The notes beneath the pieces were generated by a model. The model was given only the letters and a program-made list of their open reading frames with translations, was not told where the DNA came from and did not search any database. A program made the position numbers and the translations under genes. Positions 10,373 to 43,330 of a DNA stretch of 64,000 nt are shown here, piece by piece (position 1 is the stretch's first letter; each line of letters starts with the position of its first letter). This DNA is from Acanthochromis polyacanthus. Its lineage: Eukaryota > Chordata > Actinopteri > Pomacentridae. The DNA is taken from positions 8,003,828 through 8,067,827 of the forward strand of contig NC_067123.1 in assembly GCF_021347895.1 (NCBI RefSeq). The letters are read 5' to 3'.

Positions 10373-11500
10373 ATTTTCTTCACTGTTGGTTCATTTTTAC
10401 TGTAATCTAAAGTCCTGTATCTCTATGGAAACAGCAAAACCATTAAGAAGGTGAGAGAACTCCTCTTCTTCGGAGATCTCTTCTGTGCTGTACGACAGTC
10501 AGAATGTCATAAATCATGAAAATGACAAAAGCTAAAGTGAAATTTCTCTGTTTTATAAAACTTTCTAGACCTAAATCAACATGTACAGCAGTTTTTTCAA
10601 GTGCCCACAATTGTTATCAATACAGGAAAAATAATGTTGGCCTAAAAAATTAGAGATATTTTACTACTTGCATTTTTACAACTTCTACAAACTCTTCTTT
10701 CGTCAGACGTCTGCGCATAACTTTTGAGTTTTAAAAAGTTGTTTCACCACGCTGAGTGGATCTTCCAACAGCTAGCTTCTCTGTATATTTTTGAGCCATG
10801 CAGCATTTATTTTATCAATAAAGTATGTTTCATTTTCTCTAAAGACAGCCTGCAGTTCACCAGAAAACTAAATTATTGTCAGGAAGCTCAGTAAAGGGTG
10901 TATTGTGTTGTTTCTTTATATAGAGTCTGATGCAACATTTTTATCTTTTTTGTCAAATTTTTGAATGAGACATACAGACTGATGTATAATATCTTGAACT
11001 TCTGCTTGTTTTTTTTCTTGAGGAAGCTTTAAAATGCTCCCAGACAATCAAAGCTGAAAGGATTTCTGTTTTCATAGTTTCTTGGTTGGTTTGGTTGAAT
11101 TTTGGTTAATTTTTTAAAAAGAGAAATGCCTGAAATCTGCCAACAGGTTTAGGTTCAATGAGTAACTAATGCAAGCAAGTTTTTAAAAATGTTTTTTTAT
11201 TGAAGTATTCATTTATTTACTTTGGGAAAACAAGCTGTGTTGCTTGAACGCTGCTTAACTTTGGTTTACATCAACACATTTAGTTTTTAATTGTGTAACG
11301 GAGCTCTGCTGAATTTAAAGCTAGATTCTCTCATTTTAAACCTCCGTTCACTACACTATTTTTCTTAAATTAATCTTTGTCGGTGCAACCCAGCCCAAAG
11401 CTACAAAAATACAGATCACTATGAAGAAAAATCTGCCTTTACTACAGCTTAGAAGCAATTCAGGTAGAACTTACCCAGGTTCAGGTCCAGTCAGAGGCCT

Positions 11501-11596
11501 TTATGCCTGAACGTCGGCCAGCTCAGGAGGCATCGGGGACTTGGGATGTTTGCTCTCAAAGTGCTGCTTGAAGGTTTTGGGGTCGGGCATCTGTGT
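11501..11596 (-). CDS. znf706: znf706-like exon 3 (terminal coding)
   Basis: The acceptor CTTTATTTTAG lies above 11596. Thirty-one codons, TQMPDPKTFKQHFESKHPK onward, end with TAA at 11503-11501. It completes the finger. Confidence 0.93.
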   Translation of the reverse strand, partial: TQMPDPKTFKQHFESKHPKSPMPPELADVQA

Positions 11597-12354
11597 CTAA
11601 AATAAAGACAAACAAGGTATGAGTTCATTTTATTTTCGTCACTCATTAAATTGTTAAACTAGATTTGACATGTTAATTCTTAGCAAATTGTTTCTAAAAT
11701 CAGGTAAATGTTTCAGAAGATTTCTGACAGTTAAATGCCTTCAAAAAACGTGCTAAATGAAAAACTTAAATTTGATCACTTATTTCCACACGTAAACCCA
11801 ATAACTAACAAAATCAATAACACTTTATCAAATTCTAATTGTTTTGAATCCCCCATTGAATCTCATTAACTCGATTTGGGGCTGAAGTTTACTAATTCTT
11901 CAGTTTTTACATTTTATAGGTCAACAGTAACATCTTCTAACTTCATGTCGCAGCTGAAGATGTGAAGCTGCTTCATCTAAACAACAGAGGTCCTAATTCA
12001 CAACTCTGAGCTTAGTGAGAATCTGGAAAGCTCATGTTCTTATAAAGTTCATCATCTTAATTTCACTATGAAAAGTCTACAAGCCTGTAAATGTTAAATT
12101 TCCAAATAGAGAAAGGTCTAAAGTTAGTTTGGGGAGGAAACAGAGTCCTCATTGGAAAACCCTTAAAGCTCCACATGAACCTGATCAGTACTCAGCTGCT
12201 ATCGGTGTCTCAGACTCACCCGGCAGACGGGGCAGGTGTGGACCAGCGCTGCTTTGGCTGCAGTCTTCTGGTCGGCGCCCTGAGATTTCTTCTTCTCTGC
12301 TGCCTTCTTGGCGTTCTTTTGCTGGGACTGAATCTTCTGCTGCCCACGAGCCAT
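11501..12354 (-). CDS. znf706: ZNF706-family small C2H2 zinc-finger protein
   Basis: Two coding exons, 12220-12354 and 11501-11596, give 76 residues, the usual ZNF706 length. The N-terminus MARGQQKIQSQQKNAKKAAE is basic and SERF-like. The single finger is CPVCR...FKQHFESKHP, and the C-terminus is PPELADVQA. Human ZNF706 is a small nuclear or cytosolic protein linked to exit from pluripotency; the role here is inferred from family only. The start is the first ATG of the exon and matches the family N-terminus. Differences from the mammalian sequence as I recall it are small (for example VHTCPVC for IYTCTVC, SPM for TPL), so this could be znf706 or a teleost paralogue. The promoter is at about 15.4-15.5 kb. 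Confidence 0.93.
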
Positions 12355-12370
12355 GGCCCTCAGCTTCGAC
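12220..12370 (-). CDS. znf706: znf706-like exon 2 (start codon)
   Basis: The acceptor CCCTGCAG lies just above 12370; 16 nt of 5' UTR precede ATG at 12354-12352. Forty-five codons end in HTCPVCR; donor GTGAGT. The coding part is 12220-12354. Confidence 0.93.
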
Positions 12371-12559
12371 CTGCAGGGAGAAAGGCGAACAAGACCGATT
12401 AGAATGGGAAGATTTCTCTGCTTTTGAAGTCCAAATCCTAAATCACAGCTTTAGTGTCCTACATTATAAAAGAAATTCATACATTTTTAAAATGTATGAA
12501 TTTCAAAATTTTTAATATGTTCAGGGATGTGATGAGCAGGTGTGGTGACTTTGAATTGT

Positions 12560-12800
12560 CATTTTAGTGAGAAAACAATTTCTTAGCAGCCAAAATGAAA
12601 TATAACATAATTTCTGTGTCACTCTTGAATACTCTTGTTTATTTTGTTAATTTTCTCTTTCTATATTATATTTTCCAATATTCTTATTCTATTTTATGAT
12701 ACCTTCACTTTATACCTGACCCTAATATTGTGTGTTGTCTTGTTGTTTACCCCCTTGTTGTGGAATATCCAACTGCTATAACAACAAAATTTCCCTCTGG
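12560..12800 (+). mobile_element. LINE 3'-tail remnant
   Basis: The string GCTATAACAACAAAATTTCC, followed by CTCTGGGGAAGTCTAATA, resembles the 3' terminus of teleost L2/Rex-type LINEs (…AAATTTCCCCTTGGGGATCAATAAAG). The body is 5'-truncated. Confidence 0.6.
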
Positions 12801-12933
12801 GGAAGTCTAATACCACAATACACTAAATACAGAGGAACTTTAACCCTGTTACAGACTAACTGCAGACTGTTGATGTATCTCTCTATTCTGATGCTAACGA
12901 AGGCTTAAAATTAAACTGAATATGACTGCTGGC

Positions 12934-13204
12934 GGGCGGTTGCCACTGTTGCCTTGCAGCTAGAAGATCCCTGTGGGTTTTCTCTGGGTTCTAAAGCTTC
13001 CTTCCACAGTCCAAAAACAGGCTGAGATTAAATGGGGATTCTAAATTGTCCATAGGTGTGAATGTGAGTGTGATTGCTTGTCTCTAAACACTGTGATAGA
13101 CTGATGACCTGTCCAGGATGTCCTGTCTTCACCCTAAGTCAGCTGGGATAGACTCCAGCCCCTCCATGACCCGAATGAGGAATAAGCAGATAATGGATGG
13201 ATGG
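12934..13204 (+). mobile_element. Diverged, internally deleted tRNA-derived SINE
   Basis: Same family as 4052-4409: GCCTTGCAGCTAGAAGATCC, GGTGTGAATGTGAGTGTGA and CAGCTGGGATAGACTCCAGC, with a GGATGGATGGATG tail. The B-box part is deleted. Flanks ATGACTGCTGGC (12922-12933) and ATGATTGCTGGC (13205-13216) are a 12 bp target duplication with one mismatch. Confidence 0.9.
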
Positions 13205-13545
13205 ATGATTGCTGGCTTTTTCCTGATGTTTCTACATGATTTAATGCCACTATCTGACCCAAAACATGACCAAAACTATGTGTGCACTTCTCACCACATT
13301 CAGCTGCTTTTCCTGACATGAGATAAGCCCCTTAGTTTTAACAGATACACAATGACACTCATATACCACACTTCCACATTTGTGGCAACAGCTTGGTGTT
13401 TTAAGACAACATGTACAAAAAAAGCCCAAACAATAAATGTTCTTTATTTAGTCTGAAGCACAAGAACTAAAAAAAAGCAAACATAATGGTGAGTTGGAAC
13501 TAATTCTTGCAGGCAGATTCACAAACCTTGTGGAAAACTTCTCTG

Positions 13546-13621
13546 AACCCTTTGATGCACAACATGGGTCAAAGGTGACCCACATCTGATGTAAAATGGG
13601 TATCTCTTGACCCAAGGGTTA
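13546..13621. mobile_element. Short TTAA-type terminal-repeat remnant
   Basis: Starts AACCCTTTGATGCACAACA and ends GACCCAAGGGTTAA. The ends are inverse (TTAACCC-type), and GGGTCAA...TTGACCC is repeated inside. Only 76 bp, so the family is uncertain. Confidence 0.4.
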
Positions 13622-15377
13622 AGAGTCAAATTAATGAGCATGATTTTGGAAAGAAAACATTTCAGAGAGAAGCGTTATGTCATCTAGTAGAAACTCAAAA
13701 CTACACATGATATTACAGAGTCTAGCAAACTGTGAGACTGAACTGTAAACACATCAAGTGTAGATTATATCATGCCTAATATAACAATGAAGGTTTACAC
13801 AACTGTAAGCTTATCAGGTGCATCAAGCTAAAACCAAGCTGCTTACGACTAACAATTATTTTCATTATAAAATTTCCCCCAAAAACTTAAGGTTAAGTCT
13901 TCAAATCTGTTCTTTTGTTTGACAGCTCAGTTTCACAAACATGAAGAGAAGCAGCAAATTCTCTCAGACGTTACTATAACTTAGCTAAGACAACAACCCT
14001 TTTTGACATCAAAGCAGCAAAAAATAGGATCACCGGTCAATGCAACGCAGCAAAGTCCAGCAGCACCACAAAACTACAGCCTTCAAAATGACCACACAAC
14101 TGAATCATCACTTCTCTAAGTCAACTGACTAAAACTGAGTATTACAACCTCAATGAAACTGGGCAGTAGGTTTCAGTTTTAGTCAGGGGCATCTGAATAA
14201 CTGTCAACTGAATGCAAGTGGAATTCATTTCTTGGTTTAAAAGGGATGCATGACCTAAAAAGTGATCGAAATTATTCTGCAATGTTTATTTATTTTCAAA
14301 TACAGTTATTCCAGTCATCTGGTCCAAATGTATGTGCATTTTTATATCACAATGCATGTTGGGATGTCAGATTTTTCTGATATTGTTCAGCCCTATTTTT
14401 TTCTCAAAGTGCAAATATGTGCTTTAAAGGAAGCTGCTTGCTTCTTGACAGAAAATTACAATGACATTGCAAACTTTACTTGAATAAAATTTGGATGTTT
14501 AAAATGTCATATGGCTATAAAAGCACAAAATTTAGAAAAAAAAAATGACACACTGATGATACACAATTTTCCATTGACACAAATGTACATTATGTTACTG
14601 GAACATAAATGTTGACGCATTAAAGTTCATCTTGAACCACGCAGGGATGAGGTTCCTTTGAATTATATAACACAGTGTTAGCTCTCCTCACATACGCTTT
14701 TACAGTGTATCTGCTCAGTATTATTTGCATTACAAATCTCAAAGTAAATACATTTCCTTCCACTGCTGCTCAATACCAAACAAGACGTGAGACAGAGAGA
14801 AATATGAACTGAAGTGAGGTTTACATGAACTTAACGTCGACTTTACGGAGCTAAATAACCAATTTTACCACAAACTAAACACAGTGCTGATTATATAAAC
14901 TGACCGTTGACCTTCATTTACCTGTTCCATCCTTTAGCGTTCAATAATATCACAACACACCAGCAGCTAATGGAGCTAGTTACCTTAACGTTAGCATACA
15001 GCTAGCCACTCACGATACAACTGCTGAAACAATTGGGTATTGCTTATAATTAACTATAACATGGCAGCTGATTGATTACACTAATCTACAGACATATATC
15101 TGATGTTGTTTCCCAGTTAAACATCAACAAAACAACCGGTTTCGCGACAACTGTTAGCATCGTCAGAACGGGCCTTTCCTCAACCGGCGCCGCCTTGCTA
15201 ACACCGTTAGCTCGGCGAGCTAAGGAATCTACCATTACATGTAGCTGTAAATTACTGGACAACACGGTTCTATAGGAGAAAAATGGACGGATTTAAATAA
15301 AACTCTACCTTATACGGCTCTTCAATAAGTTACAGGCATGTGATAGTAAGAAATCTTTGGTTTTTAGGCGGATTTAC

Positions 15378-15500
15378 CTTCGAGATTCGACTCTGTCTGC
15401 GCTCCTTTGTCGTTGTCTTTTCCGAGTGCCAGAGAAAACTCTGAGGAAGTTCAAGCCGAGAGTGTTCCGAGCAGCGCCCCCTGCTGGACGGGAGCGGAGC
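15378..15500 (-). promoter_or_regulatory. znf706: Non-coding first exon and promoter of the znf706-like gene
   Basis: The GC-rich block has a good minus-strand donor (CGAAG then GTAAAT) at 15378, the expected phase-free link to the UTR start at 12370. The exact transcription start is unknown. No TATA box was seen, which fits a CpG-type promoter. Confidence 0.6.
15472..15487 (-). promoter_or_regulatory. CTCF-like binding motif
   Basis: The minus strand reads CCAGCAGGGGGCGCTG, a full match to the vertebrate CTCF core (CCASYAGRKGGCRS type). It lies in the znf706-like promoter, between that gene and the gsk3a 3' end. Confidence 0.8.
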
Positions 15501-15596
15501 TGGACGCCCAGGTTAAAACGATGCGGGACAACAGGAAAAATGGCACTAAAAGAAATATCTAAAAATCGCAAATATTGTATATATATTTACTATATA

Positions 15597-15945
15597 TTAG
15601 ACTTGAGTGACTTTATTAATCCTTCAGAGGGAAATTAAGTTGTTAACTTAGCATGAATATTCAATAAAGGGATAAATAACAAGACAACACAGACTATTAG
15701 GGTATAAAAGTGAAAAAAAAAATAGAAAAACATAATGTAGATAAAATCAACAGAATATACAAGAAAGATACAAGCAGTGATCACAGCTTCTCAGACGTCT
15801 CCTGGAAGATCCTGAAGGTGATCTTGCCAAGAGGGAACGTTGCTGCACAGTGGAGGTATGCTGAGGGAGTGTGGATCCTGAAGGAGGGAGCTCTCGCAAC
15901 ATTGAGCAGTTTCAAATCATCTCGCTGCTCGGTATGTTGCTGAAG
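15597..15945 (+). mobile_element. Degraded LINE pieces with reverse-transcriptase remnant
   Basis: The frame at about 15776-15943 reads WRYAEGVWILKEG and then SSFKSSRCSV. This resembles the QWR.AEGVWIPKE...QFR.ISLL block of a LINE reverse transcriptase. The stretch 15597-15660 (ACTTTATTAATCCTTCAGAG) looks like an inverse LINE terminus, so two fragments may adjoin. Not functional. Confidence 0.55.
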
Positions 15946-16468
15946 CTCCTGTGATGCCATTTAGTGGTTTTCTCTGCACATGCGGACCAGGATGCGGTCA
16001 TTTCTTGCTGAAGAAACGCTTGGACGCCCAGATCTTGGTTTGTTTTCCAAACTGTTGGTTCTTCTGTATTTCTGTAGAGTGTATCCAACTGCAGAAGGAC
16101 TATCTGCACTTTCTCGCTGATAATCTGTATCTTCAGGCGTATTTCCTGCGCTAGATTCCTTGTTTTAACCATTTTTGTCTCTGAAGAACTTTCAAATTTG
16201 CTGGCTTTATGTAGACACGAAGCACGGCAACAAAAACTGTGTCTTAATAAAATGCACAACCTTCATTAGTGGATCACTGGTATCAAAATGATCATATACT
16301 CAAAATTTCTTATGTATTTTTATGGAACCATTCGATTTTAAATGTTTAATGGCTTTTTAAGGATTTGTTTAGTATTTTGGCTGTGACTACTAAACGAAAC
16401 TGCACTTGATTCTTAATGCAAATTTCACAAATGCATGGCATGTCTGAAAACTTTTTTCCACCACTGTA
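15912..16468 (-). mobile_element. Tc1-like element remnant, 5' half, family C
   Basis: Read on the minus strand, the end at 16468 is TACAGTGGTGGAAAAAAG. About 295 bp later an ATG at 16172 starts MVKTRNLAQEIRLKIQIISE, which resembles the N-terminal helix-turn-helix of Tc1-like transposases (…KTKELS.EIRLKI…). The frame then degrades, and no DDE catalytic part is present. The terminal 200 bp match the MITE at 31400-31772. Confidence 0.65.
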
Positions 16469-16767
16469 GGTTGATTGGCAAGTTATAAATTCATCTAGTA
16501 TTTGATATATGAAGCTAAAATTTCACACATATAATTTTAAATTTCATTAGTTGATGATAAAAACAAAATCAGATGATTGAGCAAAAAGCCCCTGAAGATT
16601 TGTGACGGAATAACCTTGTTTTTTTTACTTTTTTTTTCTCAGCACCTAGAACTCATGACAGAAGTTTGAGCCTCTATGAAAGCTTTGAGTTGTTTAAACT
16701 TAACTGGATTTACCCTTTTAAAAGAATCAGAGAAACAGCAGAGACGCTCTGAACACAGTTTCATCAC

Positions 16768-16773
16768 TTTATT
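16768..16773 (-). terminator. gsk3a: Candidate distal polyadenylation signal, gsk3a
   Basis: Minus-strand AATAAA in the context CTGTAATAAAGTGATGAAAC, with GU-rich sequence after it. Confidence 0.45.
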
Positions 16774-19700
16774 ACAGTAAATGAGTTCATATCATACACA
16801 CACAGAACAGAGACAGACAGGTTTGTGTTTCTTTCTCTCTCCTCCTCCCTCCATCACAGCGACACGTCAGTCTAACAGGCCAGAAACAAAAAGCAAAAAC
16901 AGCTTATGAAGACATGATCGGTTAAATAAGGGAGGTAATATCGACACACAACTGAGGATTTTTAAATCACGCACACACACATACAGCTGATAGGTAGCTC
17001 TGTCAGAACACTAGTGTCCATTTCTACCATCATTAGCAGCAATTCTGAATGCCATACAGCGCATAATACAAAAAATGCCCACGTTGAGAACTAGCTGGAC
17101 ACTGTGAAATTATTTCTAGTCCAACTACACATTGTTGAGATCACTCCAGTCATGTGACATGTAGCTAAGACATTTTTCTCAATACTGCACAGTAATCATA
17201 TATTGCAATCCGTCACAACAAACTTAAGAGTTCTGTTCCAAAATGAGAAACGTGGTGAAAACGTCTGCGTTGAACCTGCAGCACCTACAGGCAAGAAAAC
17301 TTACTTTTACAGGAAGAGATGCAGCTGAATTTACAGGATTTTCAGGAAAATATGTGAGAGAAAATGTTCATGAAAGTTTTGATAGGTCTGATGAAAGTTC
17401 TGAACTCCAACTGTAGAGTATAAGTTTGAATATTTGAAATAATCTAGTGTAAGCAGCCCTTCTTTCGCTGTCTTTGAGGCTAACAGCTCCAGAACACATT
17501 GGACACTTTCAGCTTAATGTCTGAGTGACATGTCAGTGATATAATGTAAGCTATGTCAGCAACAAGTTGGGAAAAGAAACAACAATGTGTGAAATAAAAC
17601 AGATAATTTCTCTGGTTCCACTGCATAGATTTTGATTTGCTAAAATGTAACTGTTTGCCATTTACAGACAGTAAAGGCAGTGGTTGCTGCAATTATGACT
17701 CTTGCTCCATCTGCAGGCAACAGTGTGATACAACTGCAGAGTTCATGTTGTTCTCTGCGTTAAATTGTTTTTTCCAGCTTTGATAAAATCTAAGAAAATA
17801 CAAGAATGTTGTTAACTAAAACATATCTCCAGTGACTGGCTTCAAATTGAGCGGAATAGTTTGTCCTCTTTCTTGGTACTTTGCAGAAACAAAACTGGAT
17901 CTTACAAATCATACAAATGAAAGGTTGTAGGACAATCAACAACAATAACATAAAACTAGAGATGCATTCTGATCGATGATTGATGCAAGTTTGGAATTAC
18001 GAGTAGACAAGTCTAATAACAACCAAAAAGCTTCCTATTTGACAGAAGCCAATTTACAAAAGTGGTGTTTTTACTGTTACATAAAGGTGGAGTGTGCGAT
18101 TCTAATTCAACCGCCTTTTTTAGATTAGTTTGGCTTGTTGTTCAAGTTGTGAGCGTATTGAGAAAAATCCAGTGTTTATACACAGCCATGGTTCCACAAA
18201 TGGTAAAAAAAAAAAAAAACAACAAAAAAACTCAGTGGGTCAGACAAAAGACAGTCTGAAGGTCTGAAAAGTGAAATCAGTGTAAAAGTGGCTTAAATTT
18301 TCATTCTGTCAAACAGCCAACAGGGGGCAAGTATTAAGAGGTCTGACTCTATACTTCTCCCTTGATTTATTTATTCAATGAACAGTTTCTTAATGAGTTT
18401 ATGGTCTCAATTGCTACCTTTAAGTCTCCTTCATTACAGCATGGTGTTCATTTTGTAAATTATGGACCCATTTAGAGGAAAATCCACATTAAAGTAGGCC
18501 ATATTTTAGGACAAGCCTAACTAGTAATTGACTATCGGTGTGTGTAATGTCCTCAAGCTCTAACTCAAATTCATCACTCACTTGTGTTGTCTGGTTTCAA
18601 AAGACCAAGACAGCTAAACTCCAAGCTTGACGATTCAAAATGGCAGTGAAGACACCAACAGGTGACACCACAGTGACATCAAGTCCATCTTTTATATAGT
18701 GTATGGCTTGGACCAACTCAAACATCTCTATTCAACCAAGTTCTGTGCACGTCTGAGCTTGTGCAGCGAAATCTGGCACATGCTAACTAGCTGAATAAGC
18801 CAACTAGCTGAATATTCACAATCTTTCTTACCAAAGTCAAATACCAAAAGAAGAAAACCTTAGCTTTTGGCTTCTCTATACTGGTTCAATTTTTTAGGGG
18901 ACGTTTTGGATAAATTACACTGGAAGATCAGCAACAGATACGCAGACAGGTTCAAACCCATGACGTGGCTCAGTCCTTTACAGTTCAGAGGTTTTCATGA
19001 ATTTTGGGTGCTTATATGAGTTGATTATATTTATCAACACAGTGAACAGAGATCATTTTGGAACAGAACCCTCACAAGATTCATTCAACAGATGGTCCCA
19101 CGGAGGACCGAACAAAGGAGGGGAGCTGAGTAACAACATCGTTAAATTACAGTTTGCACTGGACTACAAGAAAGAGAAGGAGAGAGAAAGATCGTCAACA
19201 AACATGAGGAGTAGGCAGTTTTTTTTTCCTTTTCTCTTTTGCAGTATTTACATTTTGGATTGTGAAAAAAAGAAACTTATTTACAAAAATGCACAAACTA
19301 AGACCGCTTTGTCGACAGGATGAGGGAAATAAGATATAAACAACTCTGTAATAAAAAGTAAAAAGAGGAAAAATAAAAATCAGTGATATTTACACGTGCG
19401 ATAAGAGAGGGAGAAAGGAGAGTGAGGAAATAAATGGCTTTTGAGATCTTCGGGGGGAGAGAAAAACCAGCTTTGTTTGATTCTCTCATTGAGGTTTGGT
19501 CACACCTTTTCATAGCCGCAGACAGTCCGACAGCTCTGAGTGTGAACACCGTCGACGCCGCGAACCCCGCGGAGGTAATCAAACACGCCGGTTGAACTCT
19601 CAACGGCAAAGAAAGCCGGATGTAGTGGGCAGTAAACCGCCAGACTGGGAGGCTTGAAACCAGGAAGCAGCTGACAGGAAAAAAGAGAAAAATCCTCTCC

Positions 19701-22700
19701 GCTCTCCTCATATTAAATGAATGTGTGAAGGAATTTCAAAAAAAAAAAAAAAGAAAAAAGGAGGAAATAAGCATCTCTGCTTCTAAAAAAATCGTAAGGT
19801 TCAAAACAAACATGGCTGCAGCTAAAAAGAGCAGGTGGAGGCATGGTACAATAGTATCAAATATACTATACTACAAACTTTCAAGTGGTCTGTACTGCTT
19901 ACTAAAAATCTGTACGGTTGGCTGCTCTAATCCTAAAACACTGGCTGTTCAGACTGCAGGTTGGAATATGGTCAGACACACACACACACACACACTTTAA
20001 ACTGACAAACAGCAATACATTCTCTGGGCTTGTTTCAATCTTTATCTTTTAAAGTCTCTTTGAAAGAGTCCTCACTGTCATTTCAATCCGAATCAGTCCT
20101 CATGAAAACAGAAGCACACCAAAACAGACACAAACACCTTAAAGGAATTTCCCTGCTTGATATTCATGTTCAGCTACTATTCACATTAAGCCGTCCGTTC
20201 ACACGGTTATTCTCCTGCATACGATGAACTGAGGTTATTTTATCTTTACAGTTTTAGCTAAAAAAAAAAAAGCCGTGATTTTGAAGCTCTCTCGCTCAAA
20301 CTCTCATTCGGAGATGAATAAATAAATAAAAGCCACATAATCTCCCTGTCTGAGCGTTCGCTAGTTTCTCTCCTGAAGGATTACAAATGTGCTCAAATCA
20401 GGACAGAACATCCATCCAAATTTAATTTTTTTGGTCAATTTGTGTTTGCTTTTATTCTGCCAATATTTGCATGGAGACTGGAAAAAGTCTTTTATTATAT
20501 TCTGGAATTAAAACAGACTCTGCAAACCAGCCTCTACATGAAAACATGTTAACAGGTGGGATGAAAAGATTTTAAAGAGGAATCATCAATCATAATGACC
20601 TAAATGAAGACGCTTTTGCTCCTTATCATTAACAACATCGTACGAGGGCTGAACAACTTAGAGAATACATCTCACTGTGATTTTTCTGATGGATTTTGTA
20701 GTTAAACAGTCAAGCTACAGTTCAATACTGACTGTGTAACAGATTTAAAATGTGGTGGAGTGTTACCACATGAAACAGCATCAAAACTGTCACACAAAAA
20801 GGATGGCACAAATCTGTAAAACTCTTAACATCATAGCTTCAACTCTGGGTTAAACGTGTGGCAAAACGTTCGAGATTTAGCTTTTAAATAATGTCGGTAG
20901 AATCACAGCCTGAATATGTTCATCAGCTAGATAACGTAGGGAAGCTTAGAAAGTTTCATTCTGCTTGAATAAATTACAACTGAATCACGGCATCAGTCTC
21001 GTGGACATACTTTGTGTATTCTACATGTTTTTATTCGATTCATTGTTCAGCCCTACATCCTCTCAACCTGTGTTAGATTATCATAAATAGAAGGTAGATT
21101 TGGAAAGCTCAAAGTGGCAAGAAACATTTTTGGTTTAATTAAAATCTAAAAGGAAACAGCTGATTCTAGGAGAATTTATCTCTGAACAGCTGCTCTGATC
21201 AACAGTTTAGACTCACTTTAGCACTGATGAAGGTTAAAAAAAACATTTCATTAATCGCACTTTTTTCATCTGTATGGGTTGAAAGGATCCGAGTTGACTT
21301 TCTGAAAGTAAACGAATTTTAAAAAGTCACTGAAATGCATCGATATGATACAGAATATCTGCTGATTTCTGGTTGATTAAAGTAATAAAGAGAACTTCAT
21401 GGTTTTTGTCACTTTAATGGTCTGAAAGTAAGTACAATTTGCCAGTTTTCTCCAAATTTATCATCAAGGAAACACAACTAACCTCTGTTTAGTCATTCAA
21501 ATGAAGTCAGCCGATAGTTAAATACAGGATTTTGCAGTTCTCCGATTATCTGTATTCTTTAAAACAGATTCCTGACAAAATAAATGCCTTTAAAAGGTGC
21601 TACTTTGGCTCTGAACATTGAAGGATGAATGTTTAAAAGTTTTCTTTTCATTAAACAAGTAAAACAAAGCTTCATTTAGCAATTTACCACCTCAAATTTT
21701 TTTCTGCAAATATTTATCGTTGTCTTTGATTACTAATTATCAGTATCAGTCCTGAAAAAAACAATATCAGTCAACGCCTACACCTACCTGCACCTCTAAC
21801 TTGTTAGCTCTATTATTGAAAGTCTCATTTCACTGGATCTCACTCAATTTCTGCAAGATTGACAGCAATAGCTGGATGTTGCACCTGTTGTCTGCCTCTG
21901 AGATAATGAATTTAAAATAAAATGAATAACATTTCAAGCTTACTTTGTCTGAAAGTGTAAATTCACCCAAAAGGAAATGAAGAATCCTTCCATGTTAGGT
22001 CTATTTACACCCGAGTAAAGCTCAGCGGCCTTTTTAAATTGTATTTCTATTGAATAAATCTCTGCAGGATCAGCTTATGGTTGGTTGTTTTAGTCCAGAC
22101 TGTAAAAATGCAACAGATTAAAAGCCAAACACTGATCACTGCTACCTGGTGCTGTTTCTCCTCTACTTGCCATGAAGTTAATGAGAGTTGGAGGTTTAAT
22201 TTTAACTGAAGGACTGGGCTGGACTTCGTCTGAAACATGGCTGGCGAATATATAAATTCACCTACATCTGTTCTCCAACCCTGAGTTAAATAAAAGTCCT
22301 TTATTCTGAAGACCTCCACGGGTCAAAATCTAGTTTCAGCCAGGCAGTGTGCAGTCCACCCCTTACTAACAGGGCTTTAAATCAAAAAATATTAACAACA
22401 AAATCTCTGTGTGATCACACGATGTTTTCAATTAGCCAAATAAATAAACACAAAAATAAAGAAGGAAAAAAAGGAGAAATGCTGATTAAAAAAGGTTGTA
22501 TTACAGAGGACCAGCCCCCACTATTGAACCTTCTCAAACCACCCGAGCAGCAGCGGACGAATCTGTGTTTGTGTAACAATTTCCTGCCGTAGATTCCACC
22601 CTGGCAGCTACAGAACTAATGTTTGTTCAATGCATTCACTGTACAGAAACAGATCATCTACGAGGAGAGCAAGCAGCACGAAGGAAAGTTGCACAGAGAG

Positions 22701-22764
22701 AGTGTGTGTGCGTATGTGTCTGAGGAGAGGGTGAAGCTTGCAGGCAGGCAGGTGAGAAGCTGCT
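16768..22764 (-). other. gsk3a: Probable long 3' UTR of gsk3a
   Basis: About 6 kb with no other coding gene recognised and few repeats. The minus-strand AATAAA at 16773-16768 is followed by GU/U-rich TGTGTTC and TGCTGTTTCTCT. An earlier AATAAA at 22305-22300 would give a UTR of only about 0.46 kb. A (CA)n run lies at about 19977-19995. Long 3' UTRs are known for GSK3B; for gsk3a this is inference. Confidence 0.4.
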
Positions 22765-43118
<20,354 letters not shown>

Positions 43119-43330
43119 ATCTCTGTGCAGGGGTCAGGGTTGTTTTTTCACCGTTTTCAGCAAAGCAACTATTAATTATGAATACCCGGCAGCGAATAAT
43201 CGTAGGAAGACACACCGAGAAATACCGCTCCCGTTGCCGCCGGCTGTCTGAGCGGATAGCTGTTGCTAGACACCTAGAAACAGACCGCTCGCAATGCCAC
43301 CTGGGAGATGGAGTTTGAAAGAGCTGTTGC
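43119..43330 (-). promoter_or_regulatory. gsk3a: gsk3a 5' UTR and promoter region
   Basis: A GC-rich stretch directly upstream of the ATG (GCCGGCGGCAACGGGAGCGG on the minus strand) with no TATA box at a clear distance; CpG-type promoter. The transcription start is not determined. Confidence 0.5.

Larger units (their letters stand above)
8785..11500 (-). other. znf706: Probable long 3' UTR of the znf706-like gene
   Basis: There is no other coding on either strand. A minus-strand AATAAA at 8790-8785 is followed by G/U-rich sequence (TTGGCTGACTTTGTTG). Mammalian ZNF706 also has a long 3' UTR. Several earlier AATAAA motifs (for example near 9075 and 11208) could shorten it. The region contains the hairpin at 10324-10372. 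Confidence 0.45.
12371..15377 (-). other. znf706-like intron 1
   Basis: Intron of about 3.0 kb between the non-coding first exon and the start-codon exon. It holds a LINE tail (12560-12800), a SINE (12934-13204), a short TTAA-type remnant (13546-13621) and, near 14960-15220, many GTTAGC/GCTAAC/AGCTAG words. No coding was recognised. Confidence 0.7.
15501..16767. other. Intergenic spacer between znf706-like promoter and gsk3a 3' end
   Basis: About 1.2 kb, largely filled by the LINE and Tc1-like remnants. The rest (16469-16767) shows nothing recognisable. Confidence 0.6.
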
